From: an uncultured Cellvibrionales bacterium | GTDB taxonomy: Bacteria; Pseudomonadota; Gammaproteobacteria; Pseudomonadales; Porticoccaceae | Assembly: GCA_913062605.1 (NCBI GenBank) | Contig: CAJXWQ010000002.1 | Coordinates: 130,761 to 194,760, forward strand | DNA: 64,000 nucleotides | Direction: 5' to 3' | Shown here: positions 11,541 to 22,906 of the stretch, piece after piece | How the letters are laid out: every line of letters starts with the position of its first letter | How positions within the stretch are numbered: the stretch's first letter is position 1 | Position numbers and translations under genes: made by a program | The notes under the pieces: generated by a model | What the model saw: only the letters and a program-made list of their open reading frames with translations | Databases searched by the model: none | Told to the model about the DNA's origin: nothing

Positions 11541-11738
11541 TGACTCAATTCCTGCCGTTAGCTACACATGCCCCTGAATACTGTCCCTAAATCAGGAACT
11601 CCTGAAATTAGGAGCCCCAGATTAATTATCTTGTTCACCTGAAAGCTAAATCAATACTCTACCAATATTACGCCAAAAACCTCTCTTTCTAGGTGATAGA
11701 CACAAAAATCATGGTAGAGAAATTTCAATTATCCGGCT

Positions 11739-12521
11739 TTAACGCAGACTACTGTACCACCCCCGTAGGGCCGAAACCATGTCCTCAGGCAATGCTGAGT
11801 CAGCGCAAATGACTACCTGAAAACCTGTATTCCGCGCAATTTCAGCCACCCTTTCACTGGGCACCAATAGAGGCAGCTGCATCAGCGCAGGCCGCCGACT
11901 GCCCGGTACAAGAGACAATAGGTTTTTCAACAGTTCACCGCTATGGGCTATCACCAAATCGACCCCATCCGAAGCCAGCAACTCAATAATTTGGTCTGCA
12001 AACTCGACTGTTGGCTCCCGACGATAGAGCTCACATTCACTGACACTGGCACCGCGTTGGCTCAGGGTCTCAGCCAAGAGAGCTCGACCACCCTCCCCTG
12101 AAAAAATCAGTGCTTTTTCACCGGCCGCATTATGCAGGGATGACAGTGCAAGCAGCCCTTCACTATTAAACGCTTGCTTCGGCAGCTCCGCTTCTATCCC
12201 CTGCCCTCTCAGCAAGGCAGCAGTGCTTTTACCCACCGCGTAATAGCGAATACCTGCCGGCAATGTAGCCCAATAACGCGCCAGCCACTCCGTACCCAAA
12301 CGAGCCGCTGTCTTGCTAATAAAGATAGCTATCTGATACTGATCAAAATTAAGAATTTGGGATTTAATCTGATTTTCTTCAGGTGTCTCTGTAAAAGGTT
12401 TAATGAGCATAACAGGACAGCAATATAGCGTTGCTCCCGCCCCCATTAGCTGGTGAGCAAAAAGGTCATCACTCTGCTCTGGGCGCACCTGTAAAGCGCG
12501 CAGCCCTTTCAGTGCCGTCAC
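11739..12521 (-). CDS. hemD: Uroporphyrinogen-III synthase
   Basis: Closes and inverts ring D of hydroxymethylbilane to form uroporphyrinogen III. The sequence is divergent, as is usual for HemD. It carries AIFISKTAARLG early (the common IFxS motif), YAVGKSTAALLRGQGIE in the middle and GEGGRALLAETLSQRGASV before the C-terminal lobe. 260 aa is the normal size. The start is GTG 12521, three bases beyond the hemC stop, so translation is likely coupled. Confidence 0.93.
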   Translation of the reverse strand: MTALKGLRALQVRPEQSDDLFAHQLMGAGATLYCCPVMLIKPFTETPEENQIKSQILNFDQYQIAIFISKTAARLGTEWLARYWATLPAGIRYYAVGKSTAALLRGQGIEAELPKQAFNSEGLLALSSLHNAAGEKALIFSGEGGRALLAETLSQRGASVSECELYRREPTVEFADQIIELLASDGVDLVIAHSGELLKNLLSLVPGSRRPALMQLPLLVPSERVAEIARNTGFQVVICADSALPEDMVSALRGWYSSLR

Positions 12522-12524
12522 AAA

Positions 12525-13460
12525 TCAACTATCTCCGTAGACATCTCTAAGAATTTCACCGGCACCCTGTTCTAGCAGTTTCTTAGCTAACTCGACACCC
12601 AAAGCCTCTGGGTTGCTGACATCACCAAGCAAATCATCCCGAATCACCTGCTTGCCATCGGGCGAGCCCACCAGACCTCTCAGCCAGATTTTCTCTTCGC
12701 CCTGATGGATGGCATAGCAAGCAATGGGGACTTGGCAACCGCCCTGTAAATGACGGTTCATTGCCCGCTCTGCAAGTACACACTGAGCCGTCGATAGATG
12801 GTGCAAGGGCTCAAGAAGTGACCTCACTCGCGTATCGCTGAGACGGCATTCAATACCCACCGCACCTTGGCCTCCTGCGGGCAAAGATTGCTCCGGTGCA
12901 ATTCGCTGACGAATACGGTCCGCCATGTCCAACCGGATCAATCCAGCTGTTGCCAGAATAATGGCGTCGTATTCTCCATTGTCGAGTTTGGCCAGCCGGG
13001 TATTCACATTACCCCGCAGTTCAAGAATTTTAAGCGACGGGAATCGCTCTCTAAGCTGAGTTTGTCTGCGCAGACTTGATGTACCAACGCGGCTTCCTGC
13101 CGGCAAATCTTCCAATCGATCAAAGTGGTTAGAGACGAAAGCATCTGTAGGATCTTCTCGTTCACAGATTGCTGTGAGCCCAAGCCTTTCTGGAAACTCC
13201 ATGGGTACATCCTTCATAGAATGCACCGCAATATCGGCATGCCCCTCCAGCAAAGCCACTTCCAGCTCCTTGACGAACAGCCCCTTTCCACCGACCTTAG
13301 CCAACGGAGTATCAAGAATTTTGTCACCTTTGGTGGTAATTCCAACCAATACTACTTCTAGCTCTGGATGAAGTTGTTGCAGGCGTGACTTAACGTCTTC
13401 AGCCTGCCAAAGGGCCAATGGACTTTTACGTGTTGCAATACGAAGTGAGGGAGTAGTCAT
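12525..13460 (-). CDS. hemC: Hydroxymethylbilane synthase (porphobilinogen deaminase)
   Basis: Polymerises four porphobilinogens to hydroxymethylbilane. The start [15 protein letters not shown] is the family signature. [11 protein letters not shown] and the Cys that carries the dipyrromethane cofactor ([13 protein letters not shown]) are present. 311 aa is the normal length. It is the first gene of the hem operon, downstream of algR in the same direction with a ~126-base gap. Confidence 0.97.
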   Translation of the reverse strand: MTTPSLRIATRKSPLALWQAEDVKSRLQQLHPELEVVLVGITTKGDKILDTPLAKVGGKGLFVKELEVALLEGHADIAVHSMKDVPMEFPERLGLTAICEREDPTDAFVSNHFDRLEDLPAGSRVGTSSLRRQTQLRERFPSLKILELRGNVNTRLAKLDNGEYDAIILATAGLIRLDMADRIRQRIAPEQSLPAGGQGAVGIECRLSDTRVRSLLEPLHHLSTAQCVLAERAMNRHLQGGCQVPIACYAIHQGEEKIWLRGLVGSPDGKQVIRDDLLGDVSNPEALGVELAKKLLEQGAGEILRDVYGDS

Positions 13461-13586
13461 GAAAAATAATTGCCAGCTTTATAAAGGAATAATCATAGCA
13501 GATTGACGCTATGACACCCATGCTGACTCAGCAGTGTTGTGGATCTAAGAATATGGAAACTGAAGTGTTAATGGATTATCAAGCGA

Positions 13587-14324
13587 CTACATTTGCTCCA
13601 GCAACTTGCGCAGTGGCGATACATGGCGCCGACTCACCTGTGGGCGAACATCCAACCCCTGTAGACGAACGAAAAACTGGCCATCCACATTGCGCTCCAA
13701 CCCTTCAATATGAGGTATAGAAACTAATGCGTTGCGGTGAACCCTCACAAAACGGCCATCAAATTCAGTTTCCAAATCTTTCAGGGCTTCATCCAATAGC
13801 GCTTCGCCCTCTGAATGAAAGGCTGTCACATATTTATGATCAGCCTGAAAAAGGCGAATATCTGAGATGGAAACCAAGTCAATACCACGGCGATTCTTTG
13901 TCGCAATATGGCTTCGGCCATCCGTATGAAAGATGGGGGATTCCTGTAGTTCGGTCAACTGGGCTTTATTGATACGCTTGGTGCGTGAAATAGCGTGCTC
14001 CAAGTCCACCTGCTTTATAGGCTTCAACAGATACCCAATAGCCTGTGAAGAAAAAGCCTCCACTGCATAATCATCATAAGCCGTACAAAAAATTACTGCT
14101 GGAGGTGGTTCAACATGGGCAAGATACTGGGCCGCAGCCAGACCATCCATTCCCGGCATTCGCACATCCATAAATACCAGGTCAGGGCTCAGCTCTTCAG
14201 CCATACTAAGCGCTTGCTCACCATTGCCAGCCTCACCAACCACTCGGCACTCACCTATGCCTGACAACATTCTCTTCAGTCGGTCTCGCGCTAAAGGTTC
14301 ATCATCAACAATCAGTACTTTCAT
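13587..14324 (-). CDS. algR: LytTR-family response regulator AlgR
   Basis: Receiver domain at the N-terminus: acidic pair VDDEPLARDRL, phospho-acceptor Asp in VFMDVRMPGMDG, then T and K in FCTAYDDYA and LLKPI. The C-terminal LytTR DNA-binding domain includes HRNALVSIPHIEGLERN. 245 aa. In Pseudomonas AlgR controls alginate and type IV pilus genes, and the pil genes in this window would be natural targets (inference). It lies just after algZ, separated by 9 bases. Confidence 0.93.
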   Translation of the reverse strand: MKVLIVDDEPLARDRLKRMLSGIGECRVVGEAGNGEQALSMAEELSPDLVFMDVRMPGMDGLAAAQYLAHVEPPPAVIFCTAYDDYAVEAFSSQAIGYLLKPIKQVDLEHAISRTKRINKAQLTELQESPIFHTDGRSHIATKNRRGIDLVSISDIRLFQADHKYVTAFHSEGEALLDEALKDLETEFDGRFVRVHRNALVSIPHIEGLERNVDGQFFVRLQGLDVRPQVSRRHVSPLRKLLEQM

Positions 14325-14333
14325 TGCCTAACC

Positions 14334-15407
14334 CTACCATCCTATGGGGTAGCTAATCCGGGTAATATAACAACTTTCATTGGGCTCCGCAGTGACCTTT
14401 GCACTTGGCCCAAAATGGGCCGTCAGCCGCTGACGAATATTATGCAACGCCATCTTATTACCCTTATGCTGCTGCAACGCTCGATGCAAAGGATTGGAAA
14501 CCACTATTTCTATCCGATCATTCACCCTCTTCACCGAAATAACTATCTCGCCACCTTCCTGCAACAATTGAATACCGTGGTAAATAGCATTTTCTAGAAC
14601 TGGCTGTAACGTCAAGCAGGGGATATGTACTCCCTCACCATAGTCACCAATCTCCCACTTGGCAGACAGTCGATCACCCAGGCGAAGTTTTTCCAGCGAC
14701 ATATAACGGCGACATAAAGATAACTCCTCACGCAGAGGCACCAGTGTTTGTGAATCAGTCAGGGCATAACGGAAAAGATCTGACATATCCTCCACCACCC
14801 GCTCCGCTTTCTCCGGGTCAGAGCCAATCAAGCTGGCAATCATATTCATACTATTAAATAGAAAATGAGGCCGAATACGTGATTGTAATGCCTGAATACG
14901 AGCTTCAAGTTCCGCCCGCTGGCGCACCCTCAGCTGTTGCTGCAAAAACAGATAACGCAACAGAATACCGGCCGGAATTGCTGCTAACAGCAGATACTCG
15001 AAAATATTCCAAACATTATATTCACGATTAACCAATGGAGCCGAATACCACCACATCACCGCTTCAGAGGTCGCACCGCAAAACAGCGTCACCAACAAGA
15101 TCAGGAAGAATGAAATAAACGCCGCGCTCACATGATGGATACCTGAGAGCAACCGGTTGGCAAAACACAATACAACGGCACTGAGCAGTGCAATCCACAA
15201 TGACAGCAGAGATACCTTGGCCAGCTTCACCCAGTCAAAATACTGCAGCCCGCTATCGGCCACCGTAATCAACAATGCCAATAATTCAGAAATAACAACC
15301 ACTGCCAGCAGTCCTTGCCCCCGGCAAAGGTCTGGCAAAAAAGAATCATCCTCACTGCCAAACAAATGCGCTGGCTTTGGTTTACCGAACGTCCAATTAA
15401 AAACCAT
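14334..15407 (-). CDS. algZ: LytS/AlgZ-type sensor histidine kinase
   Basis: Membrane sensor with several hydrophobic helices in residues ~30-165, then the His_kinase (PF06580) phospho-site LQSRIRPHFLFNSMN and an ATPase N-box LENAIYHG. The classical G1 DxGxG box is not obvious, as is known for AlgZ/FimS. 357 aa. Paired with AlgR, with start and stop only 9 bases apart. Divergent from argH as in Pseudomonas. Confidence 0.92.
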   Translation of the reverse strand: MVFNWTFGKPKPAHLFGSEDDSFLPDLCRGQGLLAVVVISELLALLITVADSGLQYFDWVKLAKVSLLSLWIALLSAVVLCFANRLLSGIHHVSAAFISFFLILLVTLFCGATSEAVMWWYSAPLVNREYNVWNIFEYLLLAAIPAGILLRYLFLQQQLRVRQRAELEARIQALQSRIRPHFLFNSMNMIASLIGSDPEKAERVVEDMSDLFRYALTDSQTLVPLREELSLCRRYMSLEKLRLGDRLSAKWEIGDYGEGVHIPCLTLQPVLENAIYHGIQLLQEGGEIVISVKRVNDRIEIVVSNPLHRALQQHKGNKMALHNIRQRLTAHFGPSAKVTAEPNESCYITRISYPIGW

Positions 15408-15535
15408 CCCTTATAATCCCCAACTCATCCTTATGCATACGCGGAGCTTCACGCTTTGTTATAATCCCGCCTTATCCACCACACTGGCGACCCTAATGTA
15501 TCGTCAGCACACAGATAAAAAGAGCTAGTTTACCC

Positions 15536-16930
<1,395 letters not shown>

Positions 16931-16933
16931 CCA

Positions 16934-17347
16934 ATGAAACATCTAATACGTCTGACGGCATTGCTTACACCGCTACTACTAGCTGCTGCGCCTATAGCAG
17001 CCACCCCTATCAACGTTGCAGAAAACTGTAGCGAATGGGCTAAAGTTCGTCAGCAAAACACCGCCGAATCAACTATCTATTGGCTTCAAGGCTTTGTGGC
17101 CGCCTACGACCAATATGAATATACCGGCAAACACCCCAAGGGAGTGATGGGCAATGCCAAAGGAAACGATCTTGCCACATGGATGGATGATTACTGCCAA
17201 AAAAACAATCAGAGCAATCCACAGAAAGCGATTGAATCACTCATCGAAGAACGTAAACCCGCACAGAAAGCCTGCCCAGTAAGGCGCTCTGGCGGGCGCC
17301 CCTGCCCTAGAGCAAAAGAAGAAGAAATTCCTGAGATTGGAGAATAA
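16934..17347 (+). CDS. Small secreted hypothetical protein
   Basis: Not recognised by name. It has a clear signal peptide (MKHLIRLTALLTPLLLAAAPIAA), then a ~110-residue mature part with four cysteines. The motif YWLQGFVAAYDQY, followed by WMDDYCQKNNQSNP, resembles small periplasmic Rap1a/HdeA-like proteins (a WxxG helix and a CxxNP helix). That is a resemblance by eye only. The tail is basic then acidic. It starts three bases after argH and is probably co-transcribed with it. Confidence 0.65.
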   Translation: MKHLIRLTALLTPLLLAAAPIAATPINVAENCSEWAKVRQQNTAESTIYWLQGFVAAYDQYEYTGKHPKGVMGNAKGNDLATWMDDYCQKNNQSNPQKAIESLIEERKPAQKACPVRRSGGRPCPRAKEEEIPEIGE

Positions 17348-17492
17348 TCATAATAAAAAATAAACAATTTCTTTTTTTGTTAAATTTCTATTTGAATCCG
17401 TAGAAAGACTTCACCCTTAACAATCACTTTAGAATGAACACGATAAATTACATTCAGGCCTGATATCAGAAACCCTTGGGTTAAAACTTGAC

Positions 17493-17813
17493 TCAACAAC
17501 CAAACACCACCCCCGCTTCACCCTGCTCATCACAAACTCGCCCTAACAACCCCTGCAATGTTTCACTGGTGGTGGTGCACACCCAATCATCATCACTGAG
17601 GTTAAAATAATACCCGCCCGATTTTGCTGCGACCCAAATCTGGGCCATGGCGGGTTGCCGAGAGATAATTACTTTAGAGCCATTGGCCTCAATGGTCAGA
17701 GTCATCACCCCCGCAGTATTTTCGTAGTCAATATCGGCGCCGCTATCATCGATAGATTCCTCGATAGAGAGCATTAACTCATCGGCCAATTGGTTAAATT
17801 CGGTTTCATTCAT
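17493..17813 (-). CDS. cyaY: Iron-sulfur cluster assembly regulator CyaY (frataxin)
   Basis: Bacterial frataxin, which binds iron and modulates IscS in Fe-S assembly. The acidic first helix (FNQLADELMLSIEESIDDSGADIDYE) supplies iron-binding carboxylates, and the strand motif QIWVAAKSGGYYFN is the family core. 106 aa, typical. Divergent from lptM, the usual gammaproteobacterial order. Confidence 0.95.
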   Translation of the reverse strand: MNETEFNQLADELMLSIEESIDDSGADIDYENTAGVMTLTIEANGSKVIISRQPAMAQIWVAAKSGGYYFNLSDDDWVCTTTSETLQGLLGRVCDEQGEAGVVFGC

Positions 17814-17876
17814 AGCTTTTATTCATGGTGACAGGATCACATTGATATATTTAAGGTTGGTGTGGAGTATAGGCGA

Positions 17877-17906
17877 TTGAGTGTTGTGGGTGTCAGCCGG
17901 TATACT
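17877..17906 (+). promoter_or_regulatory. Candidate sigma-70 promoter of the lptM-lysA operon
   Basis: TTGAGT (17877-17882) and TATACT (17901-17906) are spaced by 18 bases, placing the start about 30 bases before the lptM ATG. This also argues against the longer track start at 17881. Confidence 0.6.
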
Positions 17907-17943
17907 CGCTGACATCTCAAGAATCAAAATACAGGTTTTTTTC

Positions 17944-18141
17944 ATGCAACGATTTTTAGCATTGATGCTGCTATTGGCAGCATCCACGATTGGTCTGGCC
18001 GGTTGCGGTAATAAGGGTCCTCTGTACCTTCCCCCTCCGCCTGTACAGGAAATAAGCTCGCCTGCGGAGGCGTCTGAGGAGGCAGAAGAATCCGAAGACA
18101 TTAAAGCAGCTGAAGAGCCCGAAACAACCGAAGCAGATTAA
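17944..18141 (+). CDS. lptM: LPS translocon maturation chaperone LptM (small lipoprotein)
   Basis: Tiny lipoprotein recently assigned to oxidative maturation of the LptD translocon. It has a signal peptide ending in the lipobox LAGC, then the family motif GNKGPLYLPPPP, then an acidic Glu/Ala-rich tail. 65 aa from ATG 17944. The track start at 17881 overlaps the promoter region. First gene of an lptM-lysA-dapF-DUF484-xerC operon. Confidence 0.9.
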   Translation: MQRFLALMLLLAASTIGLAGCGNKGPLYLPPPPVQEISSPAEASEEAEESEDIKAAEEPETTEAD

Positions 18142-18150
18142 AGACAGACC

Positions 18151-19398
18151 ATGACACATTTCCCCAACCGCAACGGCGAGCTATTTGCTGAAGATGTCGC
18201 GCTGTCCACCATAGCGGAACGTTATGGCACCCCCACCTACGTCTACAGCCGCGCCGCTCTGACAGAGCACTTTCTCGCCTATGAAAATGCCTTGGCCGAC
18301 TGCTCTCACCTGGTTTGCTATGCCGTAAAAGCAAACTCTAATATTGCCGTTCTTAATATACTGGCAAAACTGGGTGCAGGATTTGACATCGTCTCAGTGG
18401 GCGAGCTTGAGCGTGTTCTCGCGGCAGGTGGTGATCCGAAAAAAATTATCTTCTCTGGCGTCGGCAAACAATCCGTCGAAATGGAAAGAGCGCTTGATGT
18501 AGGCATTCATTGTTTTAATGTGGAATCTGAAGCTGAGCTTGATGTGCTCAATAGGGTAGCTGGTGCCTGCGGGAAAATAGCTGATATCTCCCTGCGGGTG
18601 AACCCGGATGTGGATGCCAATACTCACCCCTATATCTCCACGGGGTTGAAAGACAACAAGTTTGGTATCGATATTCATAAAGCTCATGAGGTCTACCTTC
18701 GCGCCAACGGTATGGACCACCTCAATATTGTTGGTGTGGACTGTCACATTGGATCACAGCTCACTGAAACAGCCCCCTTTATTGATGCGCTGGAGCGTGT
18801 TCTGTCACTGGTGGATCAACTGGAGCAGGATGGCATTACCTTAGAGCATCTGGATTTGGGTGGTGGCCTTGGTGTCTGTTACAAAGATGAACAGCCACCT
18901 CACCCTGCCGACTATATTGCAGAGCTTCGCCAGCACCTGAATGACCGTGACCTGACATTGATTCTGGAACCGGGACGATCCATTGCAGCCAACGCTGGGG
19001 TACTACTCACCCGTGTTGAATACCTGAAACGCGGTCAGGAGAAGAATTTCGCCATTGTTGATGTGGCCATGAATGACATGATTCGCCCTGCGTTATATCA
19101 GGCCTGGCTAACCATTGATCCCGTCACCCCAAGAACAGGGGTAAGCTTAACTTGGGATATCGTCGGCCCCGTTTGTGAAACCGGTGACTTTTTAGGCAAG
19201 GAACGAGAGCTGGTTATTGCTCAGGGTGACCTGCTCTGTATTGGCTCCTCCGGTGCCTATGGCTTTACCATGAGCTCCAACTACAACAGTAGAGGCCGAG
19301 CTGCAGAAATCATGGCCGATGGCGACACTGCCCACGAAGTCCGCCAACGAGAAACAGTTGAGGATTTAATGCGCGGGGAAACCGTATTACCTGATTAA
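18151..19398 (+). CDS. lysA: Diaminopimelate decarboxylase
   Basis: PLP enzyme making L-lysine from meso-diaminopimelate. The PLP lysine is in YAVKANSN, HIGSQ and the glycine-rich LDLGGGLGV bind phosphate, and the C-terminal CETGDFLGKER carries the catalytic Cys. 415 aa, normal. Nine bases after lptM and in the same operon as dapF, which makes its substrate. Confidence 0.98.
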   Translation: MTHFPNRNGELFAEDVALSTIAERYGTPTYVYSRAALTEHFLAYENALADCSHLVCYAVKANSNIAVLNILAKLGAGFDIVSVGELERVLAAGGDPKKIIFSGVGKQSVEMERALDVGIHCFNVESEAELDVLNRVAGACGKIADISLRVNPDVDANTHPYISTGLKDNKFGIDIHKAHEVYLRANGMDHLNIVGVDCHIGSQLTETAPFIDALERVLSLVDQLEQDGITLEHLDLGGGLGVCYKDEQPPHPADYIAELRQHLNDRDLTLILEPGRSIAANAGVLLTRVEYLKRGQEKNFAIVDVAMNDMIRPALYQAWLTIDPVTPRTGVSLTWDIVGPVCETGDFLGKERELVIAQGDLLCIGSSGAYGFTMSSNYNSRGRAAEIMADGDTAHEVRQRETVEDLMRGETVLPD

Positions 19399-19408
19399 GT
19401 TTGGCAGT

Positions 19409-19441
19409 ATTGTTTTCGGCGAATATGACTAAGAAAACAAT
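19409..19441 (+). other. Stem-loop between lysA and dapF
   Basis: A 9-bp perfect stem ATTGTTTTC/GAAAACAAT with a 15-base loop and no T-run. It is probably an mRNA processing or stability element inside the operon rather than a terminator. Confidence 0.5.
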
Positions 19442-19468
19442 CCACCACAGGAAAGTGATAAGTACGCA

Positions 19469-20299
19469 ATGCTAGTAAAGTTCACCAAAATGCACGGCCT
19501 GGGCAACGACTTTGTTGTTATTGATGCAGTGACCCAGGCAGTAAACCTCACCCCGGAACAAGCCCGTAAGTTGGGCGACCGGCGCTTTGGTGTGGGTTGC
19601 GATCAAATTTTGGTGGTAGAGCCACCCACACGACCTGACGTGGACTTCCGTTACCGGATTTTCAATCAGGATGGCAGCGAGGTGGAACAGTGCGGCAACG
19701 GTGCCCGCTGCTTTGCCAAATTTGTACGTGATCGCCGCCTGACGGGTAAAAGTACCATTCGAGTTGAAACGGCCAGTGGCATTATTGAGCTACGGGTTCG
19801 TCGCGACAACCAGATAGAGGTCAATATGGGTGTGCCCGTACTGGAACCGGCACAGATTCCTTTTACGGCTGGCGCAAGAGCCTACAGCTATCCGGTCGAA
19901 GCCAATGACGAACAGTTAATGATTGGGGCTGTCTCCATGGGTAACCCCCATGCAGTGCTACAGGTAACTGACATCGATACTGCTCCAGTCGCCACCTTGG
20001 GGCCTATTCTGGAAAATCACCCCAGCTTCCCCCAGCGAGTCAATGCCGGGTTTATGCAGGTGGTCAGCACCAATGAAATCAACTTGCGAGTCTACGAACG
20101 CGGTGCCGGGGAAACCCTGGCTTGCGGCACGGGGGCTTGTGCGGCGGTGGTGGCAGGCAGATTACAAGACCTGTTAGACTCCTCCGTGACCGTTAACCTC
20201 CCCGGTGGGAGTCTGACAATCGATTGGCCCGGCGAGGGGCAATCGGTCATCATGACCGGGCCTGCTACAACAGTATTTCATGGGCGAATAAAAATATGA
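19469..20299 (+). CDS. dapF: Diaminopimelate epimerase
   Basis: Converts LL- to meso-diaminopimelate using two cysteines. Both are visible: CGNGARC (about residue 73) and ACGTGAC (about residue 217). The start [19 protein letters not shown] is the family signature. 276 aa. The stop overlaps the next start (ATGA). Confidence 0.98.
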   Translation: MLVKFTKMHGLGNDFVVIDAVTQAVNLTPEQARKLGDRRFGVGCDQILVVEPPTRPDVDFRYRIFNQDGSEVEQCGNGARCFAKFVRDRRLTGKSTIRVETASGIIELRVRRDNQIEVNMGVPVLEPAQIPFTAGARAYSYPVEANDEQLMIGAVSMGNPHAVLQVTDIDTAPVATLGPILENHPSFPQRVNAGFMQVVSTNEINLRVYERGAGETLACGTGACAAVVAGRLQDLLDSSVTVNLPGGSLTIDWPGEGQSVIMTGPATTVFHGRIKI

Positions 20300-21060
20300 C
20301 CACAGATAACAATAACCCTGTCGATGCTCTTGCCAATACTCTGGGTGACACTCTTATCGAGGCTGCCGACAATACTACCGGTGATAATACTGATAGCGAG
20401 TTATCTTCTGAGCAGATTAAAGCCTATCTACAAACCCACCCGGATTTTTTTGAAAACCATCCCGACCTACTGGAACTGATCAGCCTACCCCACGAAAGTG
20501 GCACCGCTGTATCATTGGTCGAACGCCAAATCTCTGTTTTAAGAGAACGCAATCTGGAAATGCGGCAACGAATTAGTGGCATGCTGGAAGCCGCTAAAAC
20601 TAACGACAAACTTTTTGATAAAACCAAGCGACTGGTTCTGGCCCTTCTTGATACCAAGGACCTCCCTTCCATTGTAGATACGTTGTCTGAAAGTCTCAGC
20701 AACGATTTCCAAGTAGAATTTCACAGTTTGACCCTATTTGGCGACCCACAATCTATCCCTACATGTAATGCCAAGATAGTTAGCCAGAGCCAAGCCAACA
20801 GTCAGGTTGGTACGTTACTGCGAACTAACCGTGCAATCTGCGGTGTCCTTGGTAGTGATGAGCTGAGTTTTCTATTTGGTGAAAAATCTGCCGAGGTGGG
20901 TTCTGTGGCAGCTGTGCCACTATCTTATGGCTCAGCCTTCGGTATTCTCGCTATCGGCCATTCTGATCCCAACTATTACCGCAGCAGTATGGGCACACTA
21001 TTCCTCAGCTATATTGCTGAAGTCTTAAACCGAATTACACCCAACCTGCTACAAAAGTAG
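20296..21060 (+). CDS. DUF484 family protein
   Basis: GAF-like protein of unknown function found between dapF and xerC in many gammaproteobacteria. The signature [28 protein letters not shown] is followed by a coiled segment and a GAF-like domain ([20 protein letters not shown]). The track start at 20224 lies inside dapF. ATG 20296 overlaps the dapF stop and is preferred (254 aa). Confidence 0.93.
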   Translation: MTTDNNNPVDALANTLGDTLIEAADNTTGDNTDSELSSEQIKAYLQTHPDFFENHPDLLELISLPHESGTAVSLVERQISVLRERNLEMRQRISGMLEAAKTNDKLFDKTKRLVLALLDTKDLPSIVDTLSESLSNDFQVEFHSLTLFGDPQSIPTCNAKIVSQSQANSQVGTLLRTNRAICGVLGSDELSFLFGEKSAEVGSVAAVPLSYGSAFGILAIGHSDPNYYRSSMGTLFLSYIAEVLNRITPNLLQK

Positions 21061-21074
21061 CTAGGCGCCAGCAC

Positions 21075-21983
21075 ATGAGCTCATCGCTCATCGAACGATT
21101 AGCAGAATTCGAACAACACCTTCGCACCGAGAGAAGGCTATCCAGCTACACGGTACAAAGCTATAACCGCGACCTCAACAAACTGGCTGGCTGGTGTAAA
21201 CAACAAAAAATCCAACACCCAGATCAGCTTGATCCACAACATATTCGTCAGTGCATGGCATCACTTCACCGAGGTGGACTCGGGGGCCGCAGCCTTCAAC
21301 GTTGGCTCTCTTCTCTACGCACATTTTTTAACTACGGCCTAAAACATCGCTGGGTAAAATCTAACCCAGCCAATGATATTGCCGCGCCAAAATCTCCCAA
21401 AAAGTTACCCAAAACTCTGGATGTCGACCAGGTTGCTCAATTTGTATCCTTGTCCGGCAACAGCTGGATCGACTGCCGCGACCACGCCATGATCGAGCTT
21501 CTTTACTCCTCCGGGTTAAGGCTCTCAGAACTGGCAGGATTAAACCTCACCGATATTGATTTCAGAGATGCCATCATCATTGTCACGGGTAAAGGCAATA
21601 AAACCAGGCAATTACCGGTAGGCCGACATGCGATTGATGCACTCAAAACTTGGTTGAAGAGTCGCCGTGAAGTAGCAGGCGCCGATCAAACCGCGCTATT
21701 TTTAAGCCAGCGGGGCAACCGCATATCACCGCGGACTATTCAGGATCGCCTCAAGCAAATTAGTATCAAACAAGGGATGCCCGGAAAAGTGCACCCACAT
21801 ATGCTGCGCCATTCTTTTGCCAGCCATCTACTGGAATCAAGTGGTGACCTGCGAGCTGTTCAAGAGCTATTGGGACACGCCAATATTTCTACTACCCAGA
21901 TCTATACACATCTGGACTTTCAACACCTTGCCAAGGTCTATGACAAGGCGCACCCTCGCGCCCAAAAAAAGAAAGATGATTAA
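21075..21983 (+). CDS. xerC: Tyrosine recombinase XerC
   Basis: Chromosome dimer resolution recombinase acting with XerD at dif. The SAM-like N-terminal domain is at ~1-95. The catalytic domain has Arg in SSGLRLSELAGL, Lys in GKGNKTR, HMLRHSFASHLL, LGHANI and Tyr in TQIYTH. 302 aa. Its place in the dapF operon marks it as the housekeeping enzyme, not an island integrase. Confidence 0.96.
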   Translation: MSSSLIERLAEFEQHLRTERRLSSYTVQSYNRDLNKLAGWCKQQKIQHPDQLDPQHIRQCMASLHRGGLGGRSLQRWLSSLRTFFNYGLKHRWVKSNPANDIAAPKSPKKLPKTLDVDQVAQFVSLSGNSWIDCRDHAMIELLYSSGLRLSELAGLNLTDIDFRDAIIIVTGKGNKTRQLPVGRHAIDALKTWLKSRREVAGADQTALFLSQRGNRISPRTIQDRLKQISIKQGMPGKVHPHMLRHSFASHLLESSGDLRAVQELLGHANISTTQIYTHLDFQHLAKVYDKAHPRAQKKKDD

Positions 21984-22136
21984 GCCCTAGCCGACTTAAT
22001 ACAGAGAATACACTCCACCAGCTACACCTTGACCGGCTCAGCAACATTTTTATCTATTAATATGAAAGTCGACTAAACTTTTTCGCTCATTAAGGCTCTA
22101 ACATTTTCATCATCACCAATACATGGAGTTGCCACC

Positions 22137-22853
22137 GTGCATAAGCTGTTAATCCTCCCTCTACTACTTCTCACTCTAGCCTGCCAGGCACATGACGATC
22201 CAAATAGACGACTGATTTCAACCAACGGTTATGGTGAAGTGAAGGTGAAACCGGATATTGCCATCGTCAACCTCAGCGTGCGTGCAATCCATAAATCTGG
22301 CAAAGCCGCAAAGCAGGATGTGGATGACAGGGTAAACAACTTCCTTGATGAACTTGAGAACATGAAAATTACGCAGGAGGATATTATCGCTTCATCCATC
22401 CGGCTCAACCCACGGTATGAACACCATAGCGGCACTCGACGTTTTACCGGCTATGAAGCTGTGCGAACACTCTCTGTCACACTGCACGACATGGGACAGC
22501 TCACCGGCATAATGGATCAGGCACTAGAACAGCGCCTGGAAGGTATCGACAACATTCGCTACGACAATAGCCAGATGGAGTCACATATTCAATCGGCTCA
22601 CCAACTGGCTATTTCAGACTCAAAAACCAAGGCAGCAGCACTGGCCAAAGCCTATGGTGCAGAACTGGGGCCAATTATTCGCATCGACTATCACCGCAAC
22701 ACCCCGGTTTATCGAGGTGTAGCAAAGGACTCTTCCATGGAAGGAGTTCAAATGATGCGGGCTGCCCCATCACGCCCAGGTACTTATCTGCCGGACCAAA
22801 TCACCTACACCGATAACATTCAGGTTCAGTTTGACTTGATTATTAACCCTTAA
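22137..22853 (+). CDS. SIMPL-domain (DUF541) lipoprotein-like periplasmic protein
   Basis: SIMPL proteins (E. coli YggE, Brucella BP26) are periplasmic and linked to oxidative stress and channel-like assemblies. The N-terminus MHKLLILPLLLLTLACQAH is a signal with a plausible lipobox (LTLAC). Then comes the typical TNGYGEVKVKPDIAIVNLSV. 238 aa. The start is GTG 22137 with GGAG 8 bases upstream. Confidence 0.87.
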   Translation: MHKLLILPLLLLTLACQAHDDPNRRLISTNGYGEVKVKPDIAIVNLSVRAIHKSGKAAKQDVDDRVNNFLDELENMKITQEDIIASSIRLNPRYEHHSGTRRFTGYEAVRTLSVTLHDMGQLTGIMDQALEQRLEGIDNIRYDNSQMESHIQSAHQLAISDSKTKAAALAKAYGAELGPIIRIDYHRNTPVYRGVAKDSSMEGVQMMRAAPSRPGTYLPDQITYTDNIQVQFDLIINP

Positions 22854-22906
22854 TCCGAGAGACCGCCCTTAATCAGAGAAATAGCCCTTCGATAAAGAGA
22901 TAACCC

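Noticed and set aside
11541-11738. Short inverted repeats (CTCCTGAAATTAGGAG) between hemX and hemD as a terminator
   Set aside because: The stem is only five to six bases, and no T-run follows in the minus direction.
21075-21983. Tyrosine recombinase near the comM island as its integrase
   Set aside because: It is the housekeeping XerC in the dapF-DUF484-xerC operon, 5 kb away with core genes between, so it is not island cargo.
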